Shown here in pieces: positions 45,481-56,593 of a stretch of 64,000 nucleotides of DNA. Each line of letters opens with the position of its first letter. Position 1 is the stretch's first letter. This DNA is from Rhipicephalus microplus (Eukaryota; Arthropoda; Arachnida; Ixodida; Ixodidae). The notes under the pieces are model-generated. The model searched no databases. It saw only the letters and a program-made list of their open reading frames with translations, and was not told the DNA's origin. Position numbers and translations under genes: made by a program. The stretch is taken from the NCBI RefSeq assembly GCF_043290135.1, contig NC_134709.1:67449456-67513455 (forward strand), in the 5' to 3' direction.

Positions 45481-45524
45481 CATGTGCCCTTCACTGCCAT
45501 TATCATGGCAGTGAAGGGCACATG
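45481..45524. repeat. Perfect 20-bp hairpin
   Basis: CATGTGCCCTTCACTGCCAT, loop TATC, then its exact reverse complement. It sits just outside the dead pogo element. Confidence 0.9.
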
Positions 45525-45701
45525 AGATAGAAAAACTAATTGTTGGTTTCGCTTTCCTGCATTGCCTTGAGTGCACAACAGCGGGCTTTCATCATGAAAA
45601 TCATTCCAAATATCGCCCTATAAAAGCTACTCCACTTCCCTAAATTTGGTTTTAAAGAGAAACTTTGGAACACTAAAAGAGAATCGTTAGGCAGCCTAAC
45701 A

Positions 45702-45762
45702 ATTTGACCTTTGTGACACTGACGGTAAACCATTTGACCTTTGTGACAATGTAACGGTAAAC
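45702..45762. repeat. 30-bp tandem duplication
   Basis: ATTTGACCTTTGTGACA ... ACGGTAAAC occurs twice in direct tandem, with small differences in the centre. Confidence 0.85.
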
Positions 45763-46087
45763 TTAGGGGGTGCGGCTGACCTGCAGTTACCTTCAAAATG
45801 GCGCTGAATATAAGACACCGCCATTACTTTATCAACTGGCCTACATCACACAATGGGCGGTAAGAACGAAACAAAGCCAAAGTGAATTTGGTAAATTATA
45901 TCGACCAGTAAATTAAATCTTTCCAGAAAATCTAAAGCAGAAAGACTAACTTCAATACATTAATTTAAAGTAGTCAGAACAAAGATGCAGCTCACCATAA
46001 GGAAACCAAAAATTATGCACATGTAGTATAACAGCCAAAGCAATAAGATTTGCAAGGAATCTGCGATCTTGGAAAAAGAGCACTGAC

Positions 46088-46431
46088 CCTCTCCCTGGCA
46101 ATGTGCTCCTTGACCTGCTGCCGGTACTGCTCGGTCCGCATGTGGTTCAGCATGGCCATGTACTGCGCCCGAAAATCGTTCAGCATTGCCTTCAGCTCGG
46201 GCGGCTCGACCAATGGAGTCAGCGGTCGCGGCGGCGGGCCCGACGCGGCCATTGAGCTGGTCAAGGCGGCCGCTGCGATGCTGTCCATGGACGTCTCCGT
46301 TGGTGGCTCGGTCTTGATGGTGACTTCGTGGAAGCCGGTCGGCAGCTCGCTAGAGAGCGACCCTTCTTCCGGAGCCAAGCCCCCGAGTTTCTGGTCCACA
46401 CAGCCCGGGGCAGGCTCCGTGTGCATGGCAG
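46088..46431 (-). CDS. DOT1L: DOT1L exon, start of the coiled-coil region
   Basis: 344 bp. The acceptor is ttgtatgtgcag and the donor GAGAGG|GTCAGT. It encodes MHTEPAPG..., then EVTIKTEPPTE (containing I-K-T-E-P, a possible sumoylation consensus) and PPELKAMLNDFRAQYMAMLN followed by HMRTEQYRQQVKEHIARER. The latter aligns with 'PALQKLLESFKIQYLQFLAYTKTPQYKASLQELLGQEKE' of vertebrate DOT1L. Its first two bases complete the Ala codon begun in the exon at 55376-55603. The intron between the two exons, about 9 kb, contains both TTAA transposons. Confidence 0.9.
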
Positions 46432-46453
46432 CTGCACATACAATCGATGCCTC

Positions 46454-46521
46454 GTTCATGGCTTTGTTCATGGCTTTATTCATGACTTTGTTCATAACTT
46501 TGTTCATAACTTTGTTCATGG
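46454..46521. repeat. 12-bp tandem repeat at a DOT1L splice acceptor
   Basis: About 5.5 units of GTTCATGGCTTT-like sequence (variants GACTTT, AACTTT) lie within 25-90 bases upstream of the acceptor of the exon at 46431. On the - strand the units stay open as repeated MNKA/MNKV, so a readthrough or alternative acceptor would not meet a stop here. Confidence 0.85.
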
Positions 46522-46796
46522 CATAGTATGCTGAGAAATACTTAACCAGTAGCACCAATAAGTACAGCAAAAATCTGAATAATGCGACATCACCTCTATT
46601 TAATTGCCAGATGATCAGAAAAGCACTAAATGATTTTGGCTAAGTATGTTAACAATACTGAAGTGCCATAAAAACTATAATGTCATAACCGAAAATTGAG
46701 CTGAGCCAAAGGGAGCAATGGAGTGAGGCAGAGCTGCTTTAGTAGTAGAGTAAATTCCTATCAAATGAAATTCTCTTAAATGAAAGTGCCACTTAA

Positions 46797-49700
46797 GGGG
46801 GGACACGGGTTTTAAAAGCCGAAAAATCGTCAAAAAGTTGATTTTTTGGAAATGGCAGTTTTGCTATTTCCATCCAATATTCTACCATTTCGCCAAGTTT
46901 TATGCAGTTTGAAACGATATCTTAGCCGTAATATCAATTTTAGCACCAGTGCCAGCTAAATATGAGCCAAGAATTTGGTAAATAAAGCGCCTTTTCCGTG
47001 ACACGCGACGGCCGTCATATTTGTCCGACAGCCGCGAATCATATATCGTTTGAAAGCGCAGCCTCTCGTCTTGATTTTCGCGCCATTTTCGGCTCCGAGC
47101 GCGCGTTGGCTGTGAAGATATCCCGATTCAAAAAGAAGTCCCAACACGCGCAGTAATTGGCCAGTTACGGCACGTGACCCGCAGCGGGTCACGCCATTGG
47201 CCTGACAGGCATCGTCTGCATCACTCCGCGGCGACTGTGCGCACACCGTACGCGTCAACTGGTTTTCGCACGTGAGCAACGATGTCGACGCCGTCGCCGA
47301 AGTTCGCTACGAAGTACAAATTCGGAACAAAAAGGAAGAGGAAGACTCCGTACAACTTCCAGAAATGCGCTGCTGTGCCACCACCAGTTCCTGACCATGC
47401 GGAGAACGGCGTGCTTCCCGAGTCGAGCGGCGCCGATGCGGGCGTGTTAGGCCTAGTCCCCCAAAGCGCTCTTGACAACCGCCGCGGGTCTTCGTCGTCG
47501 TTTCGGCACGACACTGCAATGTTGCAGCCAGAAGATTTGCGGCGTATAGAGAGTGAAGCTCAAGAAAAACTTAATGTACTTGCTTCAACTCCTGCTACTG
47601 CCCGAAAATCTGACTTTTTGGATCGTGATGACGCTGCCACACAAGCTAGCAACGATCTCGCTACAAGTTTTTTCATCGCTAGTTACGACTCGATGAACGC
47701 GCTGCTGGCGTCTACCAGTTGCAAGTGTACAATTTGTGGTGGTAACCTCACGGTGCGAAAAGGTGAGCGGGATTTTGGCCTTGCTGTGAAGTTTGTTGCC
47801 GAATGTGCGATCTGCGGCGATAATGTGCAGGGATGGAGCTCGCCGCGCGTGAGCGGCAAAGCAAAGCTCAGGCCTTTTGTCATAAACATCCTTGCGGAGC
47901 GTGCAATGCAGAGCACCGGAAACGGGCAAACCGCAATGAACGACATTTTTGCGGCGATGAACATTTCGGAGAGAGGAATGCACAATAAAACATGGCAGGG
48001 ACACTTGAAAACGAAACTCGTCCCCGCGGCAACCGATGGGGCAGAAAAGTTGATGGGGACATGTGCACAATTAGTGCGCGATTTGTACCGTGACCTAAAT
48101 ATAAACAGCCCGGACAACATCGCTATATCGTTCGATGGCACATGGATGACGCGCGGCCACTCGTCTCATATCGGCGTCGGCACCGTAATTGAGCTCTACA
48201 CAGGATTTGTGCTCGATTATGTAGTGCTCAGCAATTTCTGTGCTGGGTGCGCACGGGCACCAAAAGAAGTTGACCCTGCCTACCAGGCTTGGAAGGAGGC
48301 ACACGCATGCCAGAAAAACACGGACAAAAAAGCTGGGGAGATGGAGGTGGAAGCGGCACTGATCCTCTTCCAAAGATCGCTGCAGAAGCATAAGCTGCGG
48401 TACACGACCTTGTTGTCGGATGGTGACAGCCGCGCTTACCTTGCTCTTCAAGATGCGAAAGTCTATGGATACATACCCGTGGACAAGGAAGATTGTGTTA
48501 ACCACATTCACAAGAGAATGGGCACAGCACTGCGAAATCTAGTTTCCAAGCAGAAGTCCTCTGGTACAGAGAGTCTCGGTGGGAAAGGAAAGCTGACTGG
48601 TGAGCTTATCACCAAGCTCAGCAGCTACTATGGCTGGGCCTTGAAATCGCACAAAGGTGATGTCAAGGCCATGCATAAAGCAGTCATGGCCACATACTAC
48701 CACATCACCTCAAACGATGTCACTTCTAACCACACTCTCTGTCCAGAGGGCCCAGATTCATGGTGCCGCCAAAACGCAGCAAAGGCCAAAGGTGAGCCTG
48801 CTCCAAAACACCGCCACAATCTGCCACCCCATGTATGTGAGGCGCTTCTTCCAGTTTACAGACGTTTGTCTGATGAATCGCTTCTTCGGCGATGCCTAAG
48901 AGGGAAGACCCAAAATAACAACGAGTGTCTCCACTCAATTATTTGGGCACTGGCGCCGAAGGAGAAACATGCATCATTGTTTGCTGTGCAAGCTGCTGTG
49001 GCAGAGGCTGTAATGAAGTTCAATTCTGGGTATGAAAAAGCTTCTACAGCCATACTTCAAGAACTTCAGCTAAACCCTGGCCAACAGTTGACCAAGCGCA
49101 TGAGTGAAAAAGATCGCCACCGTGCTGAAGCATGCGCACGCAAGCATGCTTCTGCAGAAAACTTGCAGCGTGTGCTACGAAAACAACACCGAAATGACTC
49201 TAAACAGACAGACTATGTTCCTGGAGGGTACTGATGCTAGGCCATTTGTGAACATTGTAAATAGTTTGTGATTTTCTGTATTAAATATGAGCCTATTTTG
49301 TTTTTTGACGTTTTCTCAGAATGTCATTTTCGATGTTTTTGAAACTTGCCAAAGCGATATCTTGGTCTTGAGGTCACATAGAGCCACAATTCTTGTGGTG
49401 GCATGTAGCTACATATGTCTCCTACACAAATGTAGGAACAGATTTTTCAATCTAGTCTTTCTAAATTTTTATTCTTGGTACTAATTTAATCGCTTGATAG
49501 AGATATCTGGAGATTAAACTTCAAATTGCTATAAAATTGGTAATACTTGTAATATTAAAAAAGTAATCCTACATTTGTGTTAATTACACTTCATAGTATC
49601 TAGCCATATGTCAATATTAATATTCTGGCCAATAATTGCCTTTCCATTGTTCTGATAAACAATATAGGATTAATTTTAATTATCTCTGCAACTGGCCAAC

Positions 49701-49816
49701 CAATTTCAAAAGCAATTATATTTTTGAAATCAGCTTGAAAAACTCTGTCTGGGTTACAATTTTCATTGAATTTGGTCAAGAAATATAAAAAAAAAATTTA
49801 AAACCCTCTTCCCCCC
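46797..49816 (+). mobile_element. TTAA-inserting DDE transposon, intact copy
   Basis: 3,020 bp flanked by TTAA (46793-46796 and 49817-49820). The ends are GGGGGGACACGGGTTTTAAA and, on the other strand, GGGGGGAAGAGGGTTTTAAA. It carries one uninterrupted transposase gene. A TTAA duplication with G-rich ends fits the Kolobok superfamily (piggyBac also uses TTAA but has a different transposase). Confidence 0.88.
47282..49234 (+). CDS. Intact Kolobok/'Mutator-like' DDE transposase, 650 aa
   Basis: A single open frame from ATG 47282 to TGA. A basic N-terminus (KYKFGTKRKRKTPYNFQK) may serve nuclear import. Two CxxC pairs around residues 145-185 (CKCTICGG and CAICGD) suggest a treble-clef zinc domain. 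The catalytic region shows ISFDGTWMTRGHSSHIGVG (Asp285), LLSDGDSRAY (Asp380), a C-x2-H motif DCVNHIHKRMG (Cys405, His408) and NNNECLHSIIW (Glu548): all DDE residues present. The motif DGTW-x-x-RG-H-x-S-x-x-G followed by LSNFCAGC is that of the family named 'Mutator-like transposase domain' in arthropod genomes. It is predicted to cut and paste at TTAA. No internal stop or frameshift, so it may be functional. Confidence 0.9.
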   Translation: MSTPSPKFATKYKFGTKRKRKTPYNFQKCAAVPPPVPDHAENGVLPESSGADAGVLGLVPQSALDNRRGSSSSFRHDTAMLQPEDLRRIESEAQEKLNVLASTPATARKSDFLDRDDAATQASNDLATSFFIASYDSMNALLASTSCKCTICGGNLTVRKGERDFGLAVKFVAECAICGDNVQGWSSPRVSGKAKLRPFVINILAERAMQSTGNGQTAMNDIFAAMNISERGMHNKTWQGHLKTKLVPAATDGAEKLMGTCAQLVRDLYRDLNINSPDNIAISFDGTWMTRGHSSHIGVGTVIELYTGFVLDYVVLSNFCAGCARAPKEVDPAYQAWKEAHACQKNTDKKAGEMEVEAALILFQRSLQKHKLRYTTLLSDGDSRAYLALQDAKVYGYIPVDKEDCVNHIHKRMGTALRNLVSKQKSSGTESLGGKGKLTGELITKLSSYYGWALKSHKGDVKAMHKAVMATYYHITSNDVTSNHTLCPEGPDSWCRQNAAKAKGEPAPKHRHNLPPHVCEALLPVYRRLSDESLLRRCLRGKTQNNNECLHSIIWALAPKEKHASLFAVQAAVAEAVMKFNSGYEKASTAILQELQLNPGQQLTKRMSEKDRHRAEACARKHASAENLQRVLRKQHRNDSKQTDYVPGGY

Positions 49817-50522
49817 TTAAATGAAACAACTGCCCCTAATATGTTTCGTTTTGTACTTGAATATTATACCCCTATTTATCTCTCAGTAAACAAAACTCCT
49901 CTTAAAGGAAACACTTTCCTGGTTCCTTCTGGTTTCGTTTAAGAGTGGACACGGGTTTTGGGGCTCTCTGTATCTATTCTTTAACCGAATATGATAAGAG
50001 TTGGAATGCTTACTTAGTTTGTTCTCCTGATTCTAAAAATGTAGCAATTCTTTCTGTAGCTTCATTAGTTAATTAAATAATCAACATAACAATTTCTATT
50101 GTTCTTACCACAATAGAAAAATAACTACCAGTCAAAAATTTATAGATGACAAAGGGATTGACAGTAGAAAGCATAAGACATACAACATAGGAAGCACTTT
50201 TTTGATTGGGTCATTATTTCTTATATTACAGTACACTAAACTTCATGGCTCTGAATGTGGGCATGGAGTGGTCACACAAATGACTAATTTTAAAAAACTT
50301 AATTAAGGAAAAAATAATATCTGCTTCCTATGTTGTGTGCACCAAGCATATAGCTTCACGCTGCAAAAAACTATTCAGCTATCTGAAATAGTTTTTGATA
50401 TATTGCAGTAATAGTCATGCAGGGTATACAAAATTGCCATTTATAGAAAATCAGGAAAAGAAAAAATTGTCATATTTATTTGCACAAAATCACAAATATT
50501 GCACAGAAACAGTTATAAAACA

Positions 50523-53500
50523 TTAGTAGGCCCCTGGAACATAGTCAGTTTGGGAATTGGCACCTTTGTGGCGCTTTTTGAGCACGCACTGCACATTTTC
50601 CGCCAAGGCACGTTTGCATTCAGATGCAGCTGAACGGCGGCGATCTTTTTCCTCCATCCGCTGCATGCACTTTTCTCCAGGATTCATGCAGAGCTCCTGC
50701 AAGATGCTTGCTGAGGTCCTCTTGCAGCCAGCATTGAACTTCATCACAGCTTCTGCGACAGCCGACTCGACACTAAAAAGGGATGCGTGTCGCTCCTTTG
50801 GTGCGAGAGCCCATATCAGAGAGTGCATGCTCTCATTGTTGTTTTGAGTTTTGCCTCGTTGGCGCCGTTCAAGCAGCTGCCTGTCAGAAAGCCGTTAGTA
50901 AATTGGCAGCAATGCCTTGCTCACATGAGGAGGCAAATCGTAGTGGTGTTTTGGGACTGGCTGGCCCTTGGCCTTTGCGGCGTTTTGCCGGCACCAAGAA
51001 TCTGGTGCTTTTGGGCATAGACTGTGATTACTAGCTTCATCGTTTGACGTTATGTGATAGTAACTAGCCATCACAGCCTTTTCTATCGCGTCTATGTCAC
51101 CAACGTGTGATTTCAAAGCCCAGCCATAGTAAGAGCTGAGTATTGTAACCAAGTCTCCTGTCAGCCTCCCTCGTCCCCCAAGAGGCTCCAAGCCAGGCCC
51201 TTTATGCTTTGACAGCACATTATGAAGTGCTGTTCCCATTCATTTGTGCACGTGGTTTATGCAGTCTTCTTTCTGCACCTCGATAAACCCGTACACTTTG
51301 GCCTCCTTCAGGGCCAGGAATGTACGGCTATCGCCGTCAGACAGCACTGTGGTGTACCTGAAGCTGTGCTTTTCAAGAGACCTTTTGAATAAAATGATGC
51401 CTGCCTCCACCTCCATTTTTCCTGCCTTCTTATCAGTATTTTTTTGACAAACGTGGTTGGTCTTCCACTCCTCATATGCTGCATCATCCACTTTTGGTCC
51501 GCGCTCGCATCCGGCACAAAAGTTGCTAAGCACATCGTACAGTGAAACTTCAATTATACGACTTTTAGAGGATGAAGCAAAATCGTCGTATAATCCGGGC
51601 ATCGTATAATCGAATAACCAAGAATATAGGCACTGATGGTCGTTGTTGCCCCACAACATTTGTCACATAATGCGCAAGAAAAACCGCGGCACAAATCTAC
51701 GCTGCTCCGATGAAGGTAGATTAAATTACTTGAAAAAATGACAACCACGGTTTTTATCGGAGGTGTGAACAAATCTTTATTCTCACCTTTTAAAAAATTC
51801 TGTGATTTTTTTTCTGCGAGTTTGCCCAGCCACGATGCATCAGCTTTTTTTCGAGAGCTGCGACACCTGGCAGCAAGTCGCTGATCTCGTCGCGTGCGTA
51901 AGCAAACCGCCGAATATTGTTGAAGTAGCACAACACGTCCGCGTACGTCAGAACGAACGCACTAGCCTCTGCGGTGTCATCCATTTCTCCCTCGTCTGAA
52001 GTTCCCGCAGTGTCAGGACGCACAGTTTCGATAATGTCATCCAGCGACGCAATGTCACGGTATTCGGTTCCGCGACATTGCGAGAAGCAGCACACGCAAC
52101 CAAGAATGCAAAAGCTTCCTCGCACACCAATGTCCGAATAGTGAAAATTTTGCACATACTAGACGCAGCACCTGCGGCGCACAACCCACCGATGAGACAA
52201 ACACGTGAAGGAATGGCTGAAAGGCAACAAGGCAGTGGGCCCATTCGATTTTTGCAAGCGCGTACGTCTTCGCAAGCTTCGATCAATCGCGAGGGGCTAA
52301 AACTCCCCAGCCCTCTGGTAGCTAGACAGCAGCTAGTTCCGGTTCCCGCGGCTGTCCCAAACGTAGACAGGCTCAACAATCGCCGTTCAACACGACCAGT
52401 ACAGCTGCGCGAAATCTAGTGAAAGTTATCGCATACTAAAAAGCAAGCTCGAAATTATCTGCCATGTTACCTGCTCACAGCTGTCACTACAAAACCACCC
52501 AAAAGAAGACAGAAAACAAAACAAAAAAAGGCCCCAACGGAAGTGCGCAGTGCAATGCGACTAAGCAAAACGAATGCGCTCTGGCTGGCTCTGGATAACC
52601 TTGGCTCTGGCTAGCTATGGTCGACAGCGTGTCGAAAAATTGAAGAGGTCCTGTGGTGGCAGCGCGGATAGTGTGCTAGAACATGGAGGAAGGAACTCGT
52701 TTCCTCGGTTTCCCGAAGTTTTCCTTCCGGCCGCAGTGTGCTTGCGTGGCAGCCCGCGTGCGTCATCGTAGGTTTTTTTTTCTTTTTTTTCTCGGACAGT
52801 CCAGCTAAGCGTCGTTCGAGGCGGGGCCGGCGTAAAATTGCGTAGTAGAATTGAGGTTTTCAATACATTAGTTCTATGGGGGTTTTGCCGGGACCAAGCC
52901 AATTCGTCGTAAACGCGGGTCGTCACAGGACCGGGGGACGTATAATTGAAGTTCCACTGTAATCTAACACAAGTCCGGTGAAAAGTTCGATTACGGTGCC
53001 GACACCAATGTGGGAACTGTGCCCACGAGTCGTCCAAGACCCGTCATAGGAAACGGCGATGCTTCCTGGGTAGCGGAAGTTTAATGTGCTGTACAGCTGC
53101 CGGACCGAATTCGCGCACTCAGTAATGAGCGTCTCGGCTGCCCGAGTTGCGGCAGGCATCAACTTCGTTTTTAGGTACATCTGCCACGTTTTTGTGTGCG
53201 GCGCGCGGTGCGAGATATTCATAGCTGCAAAAATATCATAAAACGCCATTTGCGGATTGCCAGTGCTCTGCACCGCTCGCGAAGCCAGAATATTTATAGT
53301 GAACGAATTTAGCTTTGGAGTCCCATCCACTCGCAGCGAGCTCCATGCAGACCCTTTGTCGCCGCAATTCGAGCATGTGAGCACCAGACTGACTGTAAGG
53401 CCGTACTCTCGCTTCTTCCGGCTTACTTTTGCGCTGCCACCGCAAGTCTTGCACTTCATGTACTCCAGAAGAGGGGCGTTCAGCGAATCCAAACACAACA

Positions 53501-53896
53501 CGGTGAAAACAGTATCGTCGACCAAGTCGGTCGCGACATCGCTAGCGGACAGAATGTTCGACTTACGGGTCACTGCCGCAGTTGACGCGAGCTCTTGCAG
53601 TTGCTCGTCGGCTCTCTTCTTTATCAGCTGCGGATCTGAAGGCGTCCGCATAACTGTATCGCGACGGATGCGGCTGGCGGTTTGGTCGCGCGCATGCACT
53701 CGACGGCTCTCCGCCTAGGCCTAACCCTCGCTCGTCGTCGTCCCCTGCATCCGTGCCATCGCTTGGCGCCATCGGCGGGTCATTCTCCACAACTTGCGAA
53801 GCGGCGGGCGTTTGTGGAGGTTATTGAGAATTGACTTCTTCCTCTTCTTTCCACACTTGTGCTTGGATGCAAACTTATGGAGTGGAGGGCCCATAG
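50523..53896 (-). pseudogene. Transposase pseudogene of the broken TTAA element
   Basis: In order on the - strand: an N-terminal piece (MGPPLHKFASKHKCGKKRKK, then a frameshift), a long piece 53699 to about 52960 with CxxC pairs and VSYDGSWTTRGHSSHIGVG, an insertion, then 51540-51240 (LSNFCAGCERGPK ... VLSDGDSRTF ... EDCINHVHK, stop), 51239-50895 (MGTALHNVLSKHKG...) and 50828-50523 (MHSLIWALAPKERHASLF...TDYVPGAY). The order and motifs match the intact 650-residue protein throughout. At least two frameshifts and one Arg-to-stop change break it, besides the insertion. Confidence 0.88.
51540..52959 (-). mobile_element. Tigger deletion derivative inserted in the transposase gene
   Basis: The ends are CAGTGAAACTTCAATTATAC and, on the other strand, CAGTGGAACTTCAATTATAC, with TA on both sides (51538-51539, 52960-52961), as for Tc1/mariner-pogo elements. 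On the - strand (about 52155-51790) the frame DIASLDDIIETVRPDTAGTS ... LPGVAALEKKLM resembles the acidic C-terminal tail of Tigger transposases. The rest of the transposase is missing. Confidence 0.75.
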
Positions 53897-54395
53897 TCGC
53901 ACGTCGCCACCCAAGAGCCGTATCCAAAATGACGCTTCTAGAGCGTTTAGCAGACAGCTAAGGATGAGGACAGCCAATCACATGGCGCTATTTTGTCACG
54001 TGCTTGCTACAGCGAATGAGAATGTGCGCTTCTCGCATTTTTGGCAATCTTTTTGTATTCAGCCAATAGGCCTACCAAAGCGGAAAGTGCGCGATATATG
54101 AAGCCGAAAACTTGCTCTTTCCAACGCGACCAAGACGGCCGCTTTCGAGGCAGTTGAACGCGAGCGCGGCGCAGTTGAAGATGCGTCATTTTAGAGTCGG
54201 CACAGAAGAAAAACCGGCCGCCGGGTATGTTTTTAAATTGACATTATGGCTGAAATATGGCCTTTCAAGATGAGAAACTTGGCAGATAAGGAGAATAATA
54301 AATGTAGATTTTAAAAATGCCTTATTTCAAAAACCGCTTTTGTGACGATTTCTTGCATCCAAAGACCCGTGTCCCCCCTTAAAAGGAGTCTACTG

Positions 54396-55375
54396 TACTG
54401 GCAATGCACCCCGTCTCCGGTTCTTTCCGGCTATGAATTGTGTTAGCTAGTCTCAACAATTAAACCTCTCCTTGTGCAACACAGAACGCACCTTTCTCTA
54501 CAATGATTTGTAGACTCCGGTGGCAAACCCACATGCTCGTATCATCAGCAGCAAATAATGGTGGTCTTTTCAGAATATGTTGCCATCTCACTCTGTCCTC
54601 CAGCCTTTGAAACCCATTGCAAGTTAACTACGAGACAAGGCGCACCTGCACTGTTTTCCTTTCTGCCATTCGCTCCCTAGCACACCACCACTGGCACGTT
54701 AGGTTTTTGGGATGCGGAGAAGGTTGATATAAGGTGACAACCAGCAGGTGTTTTAAAAAAACCAAGCCAATCACCCTGGCCAAGTTTTTCTTGCTTCTAT
54801 TGAAGTTGCACTTTATCTAAACTGTCCTACTCTATTTGCTCAGTGGCAAACACTTTGAAGTAACCTTGCAATTCCTTGATGGGCTAGCACATCTAGCATA
54901 GGATGACAGCATGACTGAACATTAGAACATAACATAAAACATAAACATAGTTTAATGCAGCGAGTCGGGCATGTATGACACCCAATAAGTGCGGGAAACG
55001 TCTTAGAAACATACTACGCATGCATGAACGCACTGGACAACTACAATGTTACTAGAGATTTAGAAAAGCTTTCCTACGAGAAAAAGATATACGTTTGCTT
55101 CGAATAAAAATGTTGACACTGCTAAATGCCACCTACGAAATCTCTATTGTTACTAGAACATACCTTGGAAATTTCTGCACCAGACACAAACTGCGCGGAC
55201 TACGAAAGCAATTGTGCAATTTTCTTTAAAATACCAAAGTCATATGCAGAGCCACAAAAGGGGATAGCCTCATTGTAATGTCAAAGCGGTAGAAAAGTGA
55301 TGATCTTAATGCTACCGCAACATTACCACAGCCCGCCTATTCGCAAACTATGCGCACGCCAGCTTTGACCCTCAC
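54396..55375. other. DOT1L intron
   Basis: Nothing recognised apart from a short AT-rich run of 'aacataaaacataaacat' words at about 54925-54955. Confidence 0.5.
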
Positions 55376-55603
55376 CTGCACTGGATGTGCTCAGCACCGT
55401 CTGGGCATGCAGGAGATCGAGGCCGCTGAACTTCATTGGTTTGCGCCCTACGCGCCTGTTGGTACGCTGGGGCGATTTCTTTGGCCGTCCCGGTCCCTTG
55501 CGCACCTCAACCGATGCGACTGATGACGCCCCGGAATCCACCTTGCTTGGCTTTTTCCGCCGTGGGGTTCGTCTTGGTGCTTTTGGTCGCCTCTTCACAG
55601 GCT
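55376..55603 (-). CDS. DOT1L: DOT1L exon with AT-hook-like basic region
   Basis: The most upstream DOT1L exon in the window. The acceptor is tttttttatgcag and the donor GTGCAG|GTGAGG. It encodes EPVKRRPKAPRRTPRRKK ... KGPGRPKKSPQRTNRRVGRK followed by FSGLDLLHAQTV. The GRPKK core is an AT-hook-like DNA-binding motif, and 'LDLLHAQT' matches 'LDALHAQTV' directly after the catalytic domain of vertebrate DOT1L, where a similar Lys-rich patch binds nucleosomal DNA. It starts two bases into a codon. The methyltransferase core must be encoded to the right of the window. With the five downstream exons all phases agree, giving about 1,320 codons. Confidence 0.9.
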
Positions 55604-56486
55604 CTGCATAAAAAAAATGCATGCGGGCATTCAGTCTTAACACGCTCGTACAAAAGTAGTTAATATTTATTGCAATAAGGTGAAATATTCGAGCAAAGAG
55701 ACACTTGTTAGCCTGGTGAAGAGCTGCATCAGCGTACGTGTATGTTGACTAGAAAATGACAGCTCTGTTTAAGGGAAGATTCGAGTCGAAGAACTTATAA
55801 AGCTTTTTTCAAAACTATATATTTCTTGTTTTTATTTGCTTTCACAGTATAATTTCCTGATCTTTACAACAACAAAACTGATTATTTCAATTAAACTCAC
55901 TAAAGAACACAAGGTGGTTATCAAAAACTGAAAAGAAGTCATTGTCTATGAGCCCGCTGGAAATTGTAACCTGGCTGCTTGTCATTGCATTTTGCATGAG
56001 AAGTTCACTAAAGCCACATGCTCAAAGTAACAATAATTTTCAAACTCTCATAATAGAAGAAATCACTTTAAAAACATATTTTTGCCCTATAGATGAGCTG
56101 TGACTTACACCTTCAAAATGCTTTTTTTCTCAAGATCCATTTTTGGACAACTTCTTGAGGTTAGACAACACGTTTTTGGTACTTCCGATGGCCAGATCAG
56201 GATGAAATCTTGCTCAGATATTCTTTAAATAGTGAAAGATGCAAGTTTCTCATTTAAAACTTGATATCGCCTGTATGATTATTACAAAGCTAAAATGAGC
56301 ACTTAGTATGGGCTGAACATTCTAGGAATTCTCACATTACAAATTTTCTTGCCTATTAAAATGTCTTATACAAACTTTCAAGATAGTTATTTTCATTATA
56401 CAGTTAATGAGGAACAATACGAGCCATTGACAGCTCAGAACCACAAATGTTTAATGGCATAAAAAGTTTGTCCGAAACGAACTGTA
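55604..56486. other. DOT1L intron, nothing recognised
   Basis: AT-rich sequence between the DOT1L exon and the left end of the Tigger element. No conserved coding sequence is seen. Confidence 0.5.
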
Positions 56487-56593
56487 CAGTCGACTACTCT
56501 TTAACAGAACTCGAAGGGGATCTATAAAACTGTTCCATTTATGAGAAGTTTCATTTAAGCAAAGTAGACTTATTTAGTGAACCAAGACCTTTA

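Larger units (their letters stand above)
49943..54378 (-). mobile_element. TTAA-inserting DDE transposon, broken copy
   Basis: Flanked by TTAA (49939-49942 and 54379-54382). The right end, on the other strand, is GGGGGGACACGGGTCTTTGG and the left end GAGTGGACACGGGTTTTGGG. Without the 1,420-bp insert and its duplicated TA the length is about 3,014 bp, almost that of the intact copy. Orientation is opposite to the first copy. Confidence 0.85.
46744..54395. mobile_element. Tigger-type MITE split by two TTAA transposons
   Basis: Three pieces together resemble the intact MITE at 10966-11136: 46744-46796 ('gtagagtaaattcctatc...'), 49817-49942 (with 'atttatctctcagtaaacaa' and 'aactcctcttaaaggaaaca') and 54379-54395 ('ttaaaaggagtctactg'). 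Both interruptions are at TTAA. The MITE lies in a DOT1L intron. Confidence 0.75.

Noticed and set aside
45481..45524. Perfect hairpin considered as a microRNA precursor
   Set aside because: The stem is too short (20 bp) with a 4-base loop and lacks the bulges and length of animal pre-miRNAs.
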